Shown here: one piece after another, positions 1-8,158 of the stretch | Layout of the letters: each line of letters starts with the position of its first letter | Numbering within the stretch: the stretch's first letter is position 1 | Source: Planobispora rosea | GTDB taxonomy: Bacteria; Actinomycetota; Actinomycetes; Streptosporangiales; Streptosporangiaceae | DNA length: 64,000 bases | Reading direction: 5' to 3' | Assembly: GCF_014648175.1 (NCBI RefSeq) | Contig: NZ_BMQP01000023.1 | Location: 1-64,000, forward strand | Made by a program: the position numbers and the translations under genes | Notes under the pieces: generated by a model | What the model was told of the DNA's origin: nothing | The model's database searches: none | Seen by the model: only the letters and a program-made list of their open reading frames with translations

Positions 1-1
1 G

Positions 2-721
2 TATGCGGTGTTGGTGGCCGGCATCGCGGTGGTGGCGGTCGTGCTCGGGAGAGCGGCGGGCGCGCGCCGGGCCTGGGCGGTGATGACGGTGGCGCTGTCG
101 GCGCTGTGCCTGCCGGCCACCTTCCACGAGCGGGTGGACGCCGTCGCGCAGTACGCCGTACAGGGTGAGCTTCATCGGGAGGGCCTGTCGCCACGGGCGC
201 GGATCGTGTCGCGTGGTGCTCTGCGGACCCTGCGGTGGTTGCGGTCCCACTCCGAGCCGGACGAGCTGGTGGCGACGAACGCCAACTGCCGCTGGGAGCA
301 GCCCGTCCCGTGCGAGAGCCACCGTTTCTGGGTGGCCGCGTTCAGCGAGCGGCGGGTGCTGCTCGAAGGATGGGCCTATACGGCGACGAACCTGGGGAGG
401 TGGCGTCCGGGGAAGACCCATCTGGGAGGCTTCTGGGATCGGGAGCGTTTCCTGGACAACCGCAGGGCCTTCGAGGATCCCTCGCCGTCCACCGTCGGGC
501 GCCTGCACGAGCGCTACGGGGTGCGCTGGCTCTTCGTCGACGAGAGCAGGATGGAACCGGGGGACGACATGGGCGATGTCGCGGAGCTGCGCTTCCGTTC
601 CGGGCGCTACGCCGTCTACCGGGTCCCGGACCTCGGCTCCGAGCACCGGCTCGGAGCGGGCGGTCCGGGTTCGGGGATCTCAGTGGATGCTCGGCTGGCT
701 GGGGACGTCCACGGTGGCTGA
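2..721 (+). CDS. Membrane protein, C-terminal part (5' end outside window)
   Basis: The reading frame is open from the left edge, so only the C-terminal part is visible. It starts with two hydrophobic stretches (about the first 40 residues) followed by a soluble domain of about 190 residues. That layout resembles the end of large actinobacterial polytopic proteins with a GT-C/glycosyltransferase-39-like architecture, where a soluble tail follows the last membrane helix. No catalytic motif lies in the visible part. The last 42 bases overlap the convergent GT2 gene on the other strand. The envelope-glycan neighbourhood supports a role in sugar transfer or polymer handling, but that is inference. 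Confidence 0.6.
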   Translation, partial: YAVLVAGIAVVAVVLGRAAGARRAWAVMTVALSALCLPATFHERVDAVAQYAVQGELHREGLSPRARIVSRGALRTLRWLRSHSEPDELVATNANCRWEQPVPCESHRFWVAAFSERRVLLEGWAYTATNLGRWRPGKTHLGGFWDRERFLDNRRAFEDPSPSTVGRLHERYGVRWLFVDESRMEPGDDMGDVAELRFRSGRYAVYRVPDLGSEHRLGAGGPGSGISVDARLAGDVHGG

Positions 722-1642
722 CAGGCCGGCCCGCTCACGCACGACGTAGGTGGGCCGGCCCATGCCGCTCCCGTGGATGCGGCCGATGTACTCGCCGAGG
801 ACGCCGATGGACATCAGCTGGGCGGAGGAGAAGAGCGCGATCATCGAGGTGATCGTGGTGAACCCGGCGACGGTGGTGTCCCCCCTGGCGAAGCGCCAGA
901 TGACCATTCCGCCCAGGAGCAGCCCGATGATGCCGGTCAGGAATCCGACGTAGCTCGCCAGCCGGAGGGGGGCCGTACTGTAACCGAGGAGCATGTTCAC
1001 CGCGTGCCTCATCAGCAGGCGCAGGGTGTAGTTGGACTTTCCGACCTCGCGGTCGTTCATGTGCACCGTGACCGAGTCCACCTGGGAGGTGCCCCAGGAC
1101 AGGGCCACGTCGACGGAGGCGTGCGGGCCGGACAGGTCCTCGAACCCGTCGCGCAGGCAGGTCCGGAAGGCGCGGAAGGAACTGATCCGCTGCGCGTGGC
1201 GGACGCCCAGCGTGCACGACATCCCGGCCTTCACCGACCGGGACGCGAAGCTGCGCAGGAAGCCGTGCTCCTCCCGGTGCGGCACGCCGTAGACGAGGTC
1301 CAGACGGTCGCCTTCGAGGGCGGCGAGCAGCAGCGGGATCTGCTCCGGCGGGTGCTGCAGGTCGTCGTCCATCGTGACGATGACATCGAACTTCGCCTCC
1401 CTGATGCCCGCGATCAGCGCGTTGTGCTGACCGTAGTTGCGGGACAGGCGCACCGCCCGTACGGCGTCCAGCCGGCGGGCGAGGGACTTCGCGACGCCCC
1501 AGGTGCCGTCCGGGCTTCCGTCGACGACGAGGATCACCTCGTGCCGGACGGACATGCCCTGGAGTACCGAAACGATCCTTTGAGCCAGCACGGGGAGGGT
1601 TTTCTCCGAGCGATAGCACGGGATGACGACCGAAACTGACAT
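680..1642 (-). CDS. GT2 glycosyltransferase, DPM1/GtrB/ArnC type
   Basis: This 320-residue protein is a GT-A fold family 2 transferase of the type that charges polyprenyl phosphate with a sugar at the cytoplasmic face of the membrane. The N-terminus has the nucleotide-binding strand SVVIPCY, then VVDGSPD (about residue 40) and the metal-binding triad MDDDLQHP (D92-D94). Two hydrophobic helices lie at about 228-257 and 262-291, as in GtrB and ArnC. An upstream in-frame extension exists, but the ATG at 1642 has a GGAGA site 6 bases upstream and begins directly before the first strand. The gene is divergent from a GtrA-like gene, the usual flippase partner of GtrB, so the pair probably makes and flips a polyprenyl-phosphate sugar. 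Confidence 0.9.
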   Translation of the reverse strand: MSVSVVIPCYRSEKTLPVLAQRIVSVLQGMSVRHEVILVVDGSPDGTWGVAKSLARRLDAVRAVRLSRNYGQHNALIAGIREAKFDVIVTMDDDLQHPPEQIPLLLAALEGDRLDLVYGVPHREEHGFLRSFASRSVKAGMSCTLGVRHAQRISSFRAFRTCLRDGFEDLSGPHASVDVALSWGTSQVDSVTVHMNDREVGKSNYTLRLLMRHAVNMLLGYSTAPLRLASYVGFLTGIIGLLLGGMVIWRFARGDTTVAGFTTITSMIALFSSAQLMSIGVLGEYIGRIHGSGMGRPTYVVRERAGLSATVDVPSQPSIH

Positions 1643-1756
1643 CTCTTTCTCCGAATACCGATCGTTAATCTTCGTGAGCGTTGTACGATCCCTCGGACCG
1701 TGCCGGTGGCCATTTATAAAGCCATCGTCATTTAACGCCATTGGAGGTGTCATCGA

Positions 1757-2230
1757 ATGACCGGAGTGGACACGCGGAGCATTCCCAGGACCCGACCGGT
1801 CCCCCGGCGCCGCACTCTTCCGTCGGTTCTTCGCGGACATCGCACCACATACTTGGTGGGAGGGGTTATGACGATGATGCTTTATTTAAGCTTCCTTGCT
1901 CTCGCATTACCGATCTTTGAAAGCTCGGTCCCCTATATTGTCCTGGTCGCGATCAGCCATCTCCTCGCCTTGGTGATCGTCTATCCCTGGTACCGGCTGG
2001 TGGTCTTCCGTGTCTCCGAGGGCTCGTGGACGTCCGGTTTCCTCCGCTTCTACCTGGTCAGTTCGAGCTTCCTGGCGGTCTCTGTCATCGGGCTCCCGAT
2101 TCTGGTGGAAATCATGGGGGTGTCGGTTCTGGCGGCGCAGTCGCTGGTGATTCCGATGAGCACCGTCCTGGCCTATCTGATCAACCGCTCATGGACTTTC
2201 CGTGACCATGGGAGCGTAAAGCGTTGGTAA
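1757..2230 (+). CDS. GtrA-like polyprenyl-phosphate-sugar flippase family protein
   Basis: This 157-residue protein has a basic N-terminus and four hydrophobic helices, the size and layout of the GtrA/DPMS family, and ends in the family-like NRSWTFRD motif. GtrA-like proteins are thought to move polyprenyl-phosphate-linked sugars across the membrane; here the partner would be the divergent GtrB-type transferase. GGAGGTG sits 7 bases before the ATG. Codons 44 and 51 are TTA (1886-1888 and 1907-1909), a very rare leucine codon in high-GC actinomycetes, and the surrounding stretch is visibly AT-richer than its neighbours. This could mean horizontal origin or control through the bldA-type leucyl tRNA. 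Confidence 0.85.
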   Translation: MTGVDTRSIPRTRPVPRRRTLPSVLRGHRTTYLVGGVMTMMLYLSFLALALPIFESSVPYIVLVAISHLLALVIVYPWYRLVVFRVSEGSWTSGFLRFYLVSSSFLAVSVIGLPILVEIMGVSVLAAQSLVIPMSTVLAYLINRSWTFRDHGSVKRW

Positions 2231-2344
2231 CGGGGGAGGTGTCGGGAGGCAAAGTGGGAGATCGCTGAATCACCTCCCTCACAGAATCTGGGAACAGCGG
2301 TCACCGTGGCCGGCTGCATCCCGGATCATAGGGAGTCGAAAAGG

Positions 2345-3412
2345 GTGAAAGCACTCGTCCTGGCGGGTGGCAGAGGCACGAGACTGCGGCCACTGACACA
2401 CACGTCCGCCAAACAGCTGGTCCCCGTCGCCAATAAACCGGTGCTCTTCTACGGGCTTGAGGCGATCCGCGACGCGGGCATCACCAGTGTCGGGATCATC
2501 ATCGGCGACACCGGTGCCGAGGTCCGGGAGGCCGTGGGAGACGGCTCGCAGTTCGGGCTCGAGGTCACCTACATCCCCCAGGAGGCCCCCCTGGGCCTGG
2601 CGCACTGCGTCCTCATCGCGCGGGAGTTCCTCGGGGACGAACCGTTCGTGATGTATCTCGGCGACAACTTCCTGATCGGCGGGATCGCCGGTCTCGTGGA
2701 CGCCTTCCGGCACGGCGGGCACGACGCCCAGGTCCTGCTGACCAGGGTCGCCGAGCCCCAGTTCTACGGCGTCGCCGAACTGGGACCCGCCGGAGAGATC
2801 GTCGGCCTGCAGGAGAAGCCGGCCTTCCCGCGCAGTGACATGGCCATCGTCGGGGTCTACTCCTTCTCCCCCGCCATCCACGAGGCGGTCCAGGCGATCA
2901 CCCCGTCCGCCCGCGGCGAGCTGGAGATCACCGACGCGATCCAGTGGCTGATCGAGAACGACTACTCCGTCCACTCGCACATGGTGACCGGCTACTGGAA
3001 GGACACCGGCCGGCTGCAGGACCTGCTGGAGTGCAACCGCATGATCCTGGAGACGGTCGAACCGGACAACCGGGGCACGGTCGACGGACTGAGCGAGATC
3101 ACCGGCCGGGTCGTCATCGAGCCCGGGGCCGTCGTGGAGAACTCGGTCCTCCGCGGCCCGATCGTGGTGGGGGCCGACGCGAAGATCCAGTCGTCGTACG
3201 TGGGGCCGTTCACGTCGATCGGACCGCGCTGCGTGGTGCAGGACACCGAGGTCGAGTACTCGATCGTGCTCGACGACTCCTCCATCCACGGCGTCTCCCG
3301 CCTGGCCCACTCCCTGATCGGCCGCAACGTCGAGGTGAGCCGGGCGGACGGGACCCCCAACACCTACGGCCTCATGGTGGGCGACCACAGCAGGATCCAG
3401 GTGCGCGCATGA
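2345..3412 (+). CDS. rmlA: Glucose-1-phosphate thymidylyltransferase, long (StrD-type) form
   Basis: Makes dTDP-glucose from dTTP and glucose 1-phosphate, the first step to dTDP-deoxysugars. The N-terminus shows the nucleotidyltransferase signature KALVLAGGRGTRLRPLT with the downstream KQLVPVANKPV. At 355 residues it is longer than the roughly 290-residue RmlA of rhamnose pathways. The extra C-terminus contains hexapeptide-like repeats (VIEPGAVVENSVLRGPIVVG) typical of a left-handed beta helix, as in StrD-type enzymes of secondary metabolism and of actinobacteria. The GTG at 2345 is chosen because it starts exactly at the Rossmann strand; an ATG 39 bases upstream is possible. The stop overlaps the rmlB start (ATGA), so the two are co-translated. 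Confidence 0.93.
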   Translation: MKALVLAGGRGTRLRPLTHTSAKQLVPVANKPVLFYGLEAIRDAGITSVGIIIGDTGAEVREAVGDGSQFGLEVTYIPQEAPLGLAHCVLIAREFLGDEPFVMYLGDNFLIGGIAGLVDAFRHGGHDAQVLLTRVAEPQFYGVAELGPAGEIVGLQEKPAFPRSDMAIVGVYSFSPAIHEAVQAITPSARGELEITDAIQWLIENDYSVHSHMVTGYWKDTGRLQDLLECNRMILETVEPDNRGTVDGLSEITGRVVIEPGAVVENSVLRGPIVVGADAKIQSSYVGPFTSIGPRCVVQDTEVEYSIVLDDSSIHGVSRLAHSLIGRNVEVSRADGTPNTYGLMVGDHSRIQVRA

Positions 3413-4392
3413 GAATCCTCGTCACCGGCGGGGCCGGGTTCATCGGCTCCCACTACACGCGGTCGCTGCTGCGGGGCGCCTACCCGGGCTTCGAGGACGC
3501 CCGGGTCACGGTTCTCGACAAACTCACCTACGCCGGCAACCTCGCCAACCTCGCCCCCGTGGCCGAGCACCCCGGGTACCGCTTCGTCCAGGGGGACATC
3601 GCCGACGAGAGCCTGCTCGCCGACGTCGTCCCCGGCCACGACGTGATCGTGAACTTCGCGGCCGAGTCCCACGTCGACCGGTCCATCGCCGACGCGGGCG
3701 ACTTCGTGACGACCAACGTCCTGGGCACCCAGCGGCTGCTGCAGGCGGCGCTGGAGGGCGGGGTCGGCACGTTCGTCCAGGTCTCCACCGACGAGGTGTA
3801 CGGCTCCATCGCGCGGGGATCCTGGGACGAGTCCCAGCCCCTGCTGCCGAACTCGCCCTACTCGGCGGCCAAGGCCTCCGGCGACCTGTTCTGCCGCGCG
3901 TACGCCAGGACCCACGGCCTCGACGTCCGCATCACCCGCTGCTCCAACAACTACGGCCCGTACCAGTACCCCGAGAAGATCATCCCGCTCTTCGTCACGA
4001 ACCTGATCGACGGGCGCCGCGTCCCCCTCTACGGCGTCGGCCGGAACGTCCGCGAGTGGCTGCACGTCGACGACCACTGCCGGGGCATCCAGCTCGTCCT
4101 GGAGAAGGGCTCGCCGGGGGAGGTCTACAACATCGGCGGAGGCGTCGAGCTCACCAACCTGGAGCTCACCGAGCGGCTGCTGGCCGCCTTCGGCGCGGGC
4201 TGGGACATGGTCGTGCGCGTCCCCGACAGGCTGGGACACGACCTGCGCTACTCCGTGGACAGCAGCAAGATCCGCGCGATCGGCTACGAACCCCGGGTGG
4301 ACTTCGGCGACGGACTGGCCGAGGTCGTGCAGTGGTACCGGGACCACCAGGACTGGTGGCGCGCCAGCCGCGAGCCCCGCCCCCGTCCCTGA
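3409..4392 (+). CDS. rmlB: dTDP-glucose 4,6-dehydratase
   Basis: This extended-SDR enzyme converts dTDP-glucose to dTDP-4-keto-6-deoxyglucose with tightly bound NAD+. The 327-residue protein has the dinucleotide motif TGGAGFIGSH at the N-terminus, the dehydratase triad T127-D128-E129 in STDEVYGS, and the Y151xxxK155 pair in PYSAAK. The ATG overlaps the rmlA stop by 4 bases. No rmlC epimerase or rmlD reductase is nearby, so the keto-sugar is either finished by genes elsewhere or used for a deoxysugar other than rhamnose. Its product probably feeds the glycosyltransferases downstream (inference). Confidence 0.95.
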   Translation: MRILVTGGAGFIGSHYTRSLLRGAYPGFEDARVTVLDKLTYAGNLANLAPVAEHPGYRFVQGDIADESLLADVVPGHDVIVNFAAESHVDRSIADAGDFVTTNVLGTQRLLQAALEGGVGTFVQVSTDEVYGSIARGSWDESQPLLPNSPYSAAKASGDLFCRAYARTHGLDVRITRCSNNYGPYQYPEKIIPLFVTNLIDGRRVPLYGVGRNVREWLHVDDHCRGIQLVLEKGSPGEVYNIGGGVELTNLELTERLLAAFGAGWDMVVRVPDRLGHDLRYSVDSSKIRAIGYEPRVDFGDGLAEVVQWYRDHQDWWRASREPRPRP

Positions 4393-4411
4393 GCAGAGAG
4401 GTCCCCGAACC

Positions 4412-6037
4412 ATGCAAGGAGTGGATCAGGCAAGGTCTGCGCCGGGCGCCCGGCCGGGGGGAGAGCCCCCGGGAGCGCCCGGGGGAGGGCGGGCTCCCGG
4501 GCGGAAGGGCCGCTGGACCCTCCGCTCCTCCGGACCGGAGATCCTCCTGGCCGCCGTCGCCGTCTGTTACGCGCTCGCCCAGATCCTCCTGGTGACACCG
4601 GGGATCGGTTTCGGGAACGACGAGGCGGTGTACGCCAACCAGTTCTCCGCCAACGGTCCCGGGGGACTCCAGCCTTTCCGGGGCTGGGACATGGGCTATC
4701 ACAGCTCCCGGGGATGGGGGACACCGATCCTCGTCGCCCCCATGGTCATGTTCACCGACTCGATCGAGGCCCTGCGGCTGTATCTGACGCTGGTCTCCTC
4801 GTCGCTGCTGTTCGCGGCGTTCCGCGTCTGGCTCTCCGTACGGCTCGGCTACGCGGTCCCGGCCGCGGCGGCGATCTTCGCCGGTTCCTGGGCGACCGTG
4901 TTCTACGGCAACGCGGTCATGCCCAACCTGTACACCGCGCTCGGCGCCGTGGCCCTCACCGGGCTGATCCTGCGCGGTGCGGCCTCCGGAGCCTCCCCCG
5001 GACGCGCCACGCTGGTCATGGTCGCCGTCGCCACCGCGGTTCTGCCGCTGTTCCGCCCGTCCGACGCGCTGGTGATCACCTGCGGCGCGGCGGGGGGGAC
5101 CGCCGTCCTGCTGCTGTCCCGCAGGCACCGCCGTCCCGCGTTCCTCACGCTCACCGCGGTGGGCGCCGGCGCCGTGGTCGGCTACGGCATGTGGGTCCTG
5201 GAGTCGCTGCTGCGCTACGGCAACATCCCGCTCCGCCTCAAGGAGGCGACCCGGATGTTCGGCGACCCCCAGTGGCTCGTCGAGCACCACGTGAGAGTGC
5301 TGGACGGACCCACGGTCTGCACGACCCTGGACGGGTGCGGGCCGGTCACCCCCGGAGGGCTGGTGTGGCTGGCGGGCCTCGCGCTGCTCGTGGGGGCGGG
5401 CCTGCTGTCGGGCCTGCGGCGCGGACACGGGAGCGTCGTCGTCATCCCCGTCGTCGTCGGCGCCTGCATCGCCGCCGCCTACCTCTACTACCCGGGCCAG
5501 ATCGCGCCGCGCTACATGCTGCCCGCCTACGGGCTCTGGGCGATCGCCGCGGGCGAAGGCCTCCGGTTCCTGATCGGCACGCTCCGGCGCCGGACCCGGG
5601 CGGTCTACGCGGTGGCGTGCTGCTCTCTCGTCCTGGGCGGCTACCTGCACCTGCAGAGCGGTTATCTGACGGCGAACGTCGGCCCGCAGACCGCAGGCCG
5701 CGCCGGCATGAGACTGGCGGCGGAGAGGATCAAGGAGATCGGGTACGGGCGCCCCTGCCTGGTGTACGGCTGGAACACGACACAGGTCTCCTATTACCTG
5801 GGTTGTGAGGCGCTGCCGGAGTGGAACGACCGGCCCCTGCCCGCCGTCCCCCGGGACGGTGTCGAGGAGAAGCTCGCGGAGGGGGCGACCGTCATCCTTC
5901 TCTACCGGGGGGACGCGGACAGGAACGCCTCCTACTTCGCCTTCTGGCCGGAGTACCGGCTGACCCGGAGCAACTGGTACGCCCGCATCAGCCCCGGCGG
6001 GCTCACGCCGCCCCCCGGGACCCGCAGGACCCACTGA
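4412..6037 (+). CDS. Polytopic membrane protein, probable GT-C-type glycosyltransferase
   Basis: The 541-residue protein has a charged, Pro/Gly-rich cytoplasmic N-terminus of about 35 residues. Roughly nine to eleven hydrophobic helices follow, then a soluble C-terminal domain of about 140 residues. Just after the first helix lies FGNDEAVYANQ, an acidic motif in the first extracytoplasmic loop. That is where GT-C/GT39 enzymes keep their catalytic acidic residues when using polyprenyl-phosphate sugars. It follows rmlB by 19 bases and is probably in the same transcript. The truncated protein at the left edge may be of the same type. The acceptor is unknown and the family is inferred from topology. 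Confidence 0.7.
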   Translation: MQGVDQARSAPGARPGGEPPGAPGGGRAPGRKGRWTLRSSGPEILLAAVAVCYALAQILLVTPGIGFGNDEAVYANQFSANGPGGLQPFRGWDMGYHSSRGWGTPILVAPMVMFTDSIEALRLYLTLVSSSLLFAAFRVWLSVRLGYAVPAAAAIFAGSWATVFYGNAVMPNLYTALGAVALTGLILRGAASGASPGRATLVMVAVATAVLPLFRPSDALVITCGAAGGTAVLLLSRRHRRPAFLTLTAVGAGAVVGYGMWVLESLLRYGNIPLRLKEATRMFGDPQWLVEHHVRVLDGPTVCTTLDGCGPVTPGGLVWLAGLALLVGAGLLSGLRRGHGSVVVIPVVVGACIAAAYLYYPGQIAPRYMLPAYGLWAIAAGEGLRFLIGTLRRRTRAVYAVACCSLVLGGYLHLQSGYLTANVGPQTAGRAGMRLAAERIKEIGYGRPCLVYGWNTTQVSYYLGCEALPEWNDRPLPAVPRDGVEEKLAEGATVILLYRGDADRNASYFAFWPEYRLTRSNWYARISPGGLTPPPGTRRTH

Positions 6038-6062
6038 GCTCGCGGAGCTCGCGGAGCTCGCG
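6036..6062. repeat. Three tandem 9-nt repeats
   Basis: The unit GAGCTCGCG occurs three times in a row, beginning inside the stop codon of the preceding gene and running into the 141-base intergenic space. Each unit contains the self-complementary GAGCTC, so the run could pair as a small hairpin. No T-run follows. Confidence 0.7.
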
Positions 6063-6178
6063 GGGTTCGAACTAGCGGGTGCGGCGGCCGGGGTGGCGTC
6101 CCGCTCCCTGCGCCGCGCGCCACGGCGGCCCGGAGCGCACGGCGCAAGCGATGGAGCGTATTCATGAGGGGATTTTCA

Positions 6179-8158
6179 ATGAGAGCCTTGCTCAAGGCCG
6201 CGCCCGGCGCTGTGGGGTTCCACATCGGCTTCGAGGGATATCCGGACCTCCTCACGCGGTTGTCCGGCGGTGCCGCCGGCGGCTGGACGGACCTGGACAG
6301 AGCGCCCACGGACCGGCCTCCCGCGGGCACGGGGGTCAGGCGCGTCCTGCTGCTGGCGCGGACACCCGCGGACCTGAGGCGAGCGGTCCCCCTGGCGGGA
6401 CTCCTGCCCAGAGCGCGGGAGATCGCCGTGATCATCGGGGAGTCGCCCGCCTGGCGGCCGCCGCCCGTGCCGGCCGCCGGTTTCACGCAGCACTGGAACA
6501 AACTGCTCGATCTCCGGATCCGCCGCCACGCCGACGGATCGTGGCGGGCCGACGCGAGTTTCGTCTCGCGGATCCCGGCGGGAGAGGTGCTGAAGGCGCT
6601 CTCCCGGGGCCTGACCGGCCTGCCCAGAGGCGCGCTGAACGCGCCGGTGGTCTCCCTGGCGGGAGTCGGGTCCTGCCAGTGGCGGCCGGGGGATCCCAAC
6701 GTCGTGCTCGCGCCCGCGTCCGGTCCGGTCCCGTCGCGGCGGGACGCGCCGGGGTGCGACGTCGCGCTGCGGACGGTGGGGGCCGGGGCGCCGTCCTGGC
6801 CGGTGGGCGACGCGAGCCGGATCGACCGGGCCGAGCCCGTCACCGGTTCCGTCATGGGGCCCGTCACCGCGTCCGTCCCCCCGGGCCTGTCCGGCGACAT
6901 CCCGTTCTCCGTCAGCGACATCCCGCCGATCGACGAGTTCTCGGTCTGCCCCATCGGGTTCCTGCCCACGGATGACGGATCCGTCGGCGGGCTCCGCGAC
7001 GACCGGGGGGTGCACGAGATCGTCCGGCAGGGCGAGGTCGTCACGCGGATCCCGCTCACCGGGGCGCTCACCGAGGTGGACGTCGCCAGACTGCGGGAGC
7101 TCGCGGGCGTGGCCGTGGACCTCGGCCGGGACTGGATCACCCCGGTCGGCGTCGCGCGGATCGTCTGCGGCCTGGCCGCCGCGGGGGTGCCCGTCCTGGC
7201 CAGGCCGGACACCCGCTGGAGCGGGGCGCTCGGCGCGGAGCTGGCGGCGCTGCTGGACGGCTTCGACCCGGAGGACCTGTCCGACGCCCTGGCCCGCGAG
7301 CAGTACAGCATCCGGCTGCGGCGTGCGGCGCTCACCGCGCACGGCACGTCGGCCCGGTGGCGGCAGATCGCGCAGGAGAGGGGGATCCGGCCGCCGGACC
7401 CGCCGTCGGTCTCCGTGCTCCTGTGCACGCGGCGGCCCGAGCTGGTGGCGTCCGCGCTCGGCCAGGTGGCCCGGCAGCGCGGGGTGGAGACGGAGGTCAT
7501 CCTCACCCTGCACGGCTGCTCCGCTGACCTGCCCGAGGTGTCCGCGGCGACGGCCGCGTACCGGGGCGCGATCACCGTGCTGGAGGAGGACGCCGGCCGC
7601 GTGTTCGGCGAGGTGCTCAACCGGGCGGCCCGCCGCGCCTCCGGGACGCACCTCGCCAAGATGGACGACGACGACTGGTACGGCCCCGACCACCTGTCGG
7701 ACCTGGTGCTCGCCCAGCGGTACTCGGGCGCCGACCTGGTGGGGGCCGCCGGAGAGTTCTACTACCTGGAACCCCTCGGAATCACCGTCCGCCGCTGCAT
7801 CGACTCCGAGCTCTACACCGGTCACGTCGCCGGCAGCTCCATCCTGATCTCCCGGGCGGCCTTCGACGGCGTGGGAGGGTTCCGTCCCATCTCCCGGACG
7901 GTGGACGGCCAGCTGCTGGAGGCGGTCACCGCGGGCGGCGGCAGGATCTACCGCACCCACGGCTTCAACTACCTCGTCGGCCGGCGGCACGTGACGGGGC
8001 ACACCTGGCAGGAGCCGCTCAACACCTTCCTGACGAAGTACCGGCGGCAGTGGCGGGGATTCCGCCCGAACGCGCTGATGGAAATGGAGGGGCACCCTCC
8101 GCACGGAGTGCCCGGCGCCGCCGACGGCGAGGCCATTGCGAGCAAAGGACGGCAGTGA
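6179..8158 (+). CDS. Two-part glycosyltransferase: uncharacterised N-terminus plus GT2 domain
   Basis: The 659-residue protein has a GT2 domain beginning near residue 405 (SVSVLLCTRRPELV), with the metal-binding cluster KMDDDDW near residue 494 and an acceptor-side segment to about residue 640. The first 400 residues match no family I recognise. They contain a segment like a degenerate nucleotide-binding region (VRRVLLLARTPADLRRAVPL) and may bind the acceptor or be an eroded second transferase. ATG 6179 is preceded by GAGGGGA at 6 bases; an ATG at 6164 with its own GGAG is an equal alternative. The stop overlaps the next start as ATGA, so it is co-translated with the following GT2. Confidence 0.75.
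   Translation: MRALLKAAPGAVGFHIGFEGYPDLLTRLSGGAAGGWTDLDRAPTDRPPAGTGVRRVLLLARTPADLRRAVPLAGLLPRAREIAVIIGESPAWRPPPVPAAGFTQHWNKLLDLRIRRHADGSWRADASFVSRIPAGEVLKALSRGLTGLPRGALNAPVVSLAGVGSCQWRPGDPNVVLAPASGPVPSRRDAPGCDVALRTVGAGAPSWPVGDASRIDRAEPVTGSVMGPVTASVPPGLSGDIPFSVSDIPPIDEFSVCPIGFLPTDDGSVGGLRDDRGVHEIVRQGEVVTRIPLTGALTEVDVARLRELAGVAVDLGRDWITPVGVARIVCGLAAAGVPVLARPDTRWSGALGAELAALLDGFDPEDLSDALAREQYSIRLRRAALTAHGTSARWRQIAQERGIRPPDPPSVSVLLCTRRPELVASALGQVARQRGVETEVILTLHGCSADLPEVSAATAAYRGAITVLEEDAGRVFGEVLNRAARRASGTHLAKMDDDDWYGPDHLSDLVLAQRYSGADLVGAAGEFYYLEPLGITVRRCIDSELYTGHVAGSSILISRAAFDGVGGFRPISRTVDGQLLEAVTAGGGRIYRTHGFNYLVGRRHVTGHTWQEPLNTFLTKYRRQWRGFRPNALMEMEGHPPHGVPGAADGEAIASKGRQ

Noticed and set aside
4166..6034. 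Antisense frame of 622 codons opposite the GT-C-type membrane protein
   Set aside because: No recognisable domain, low-complexity composition; the sense strand shows regular membrane helices.
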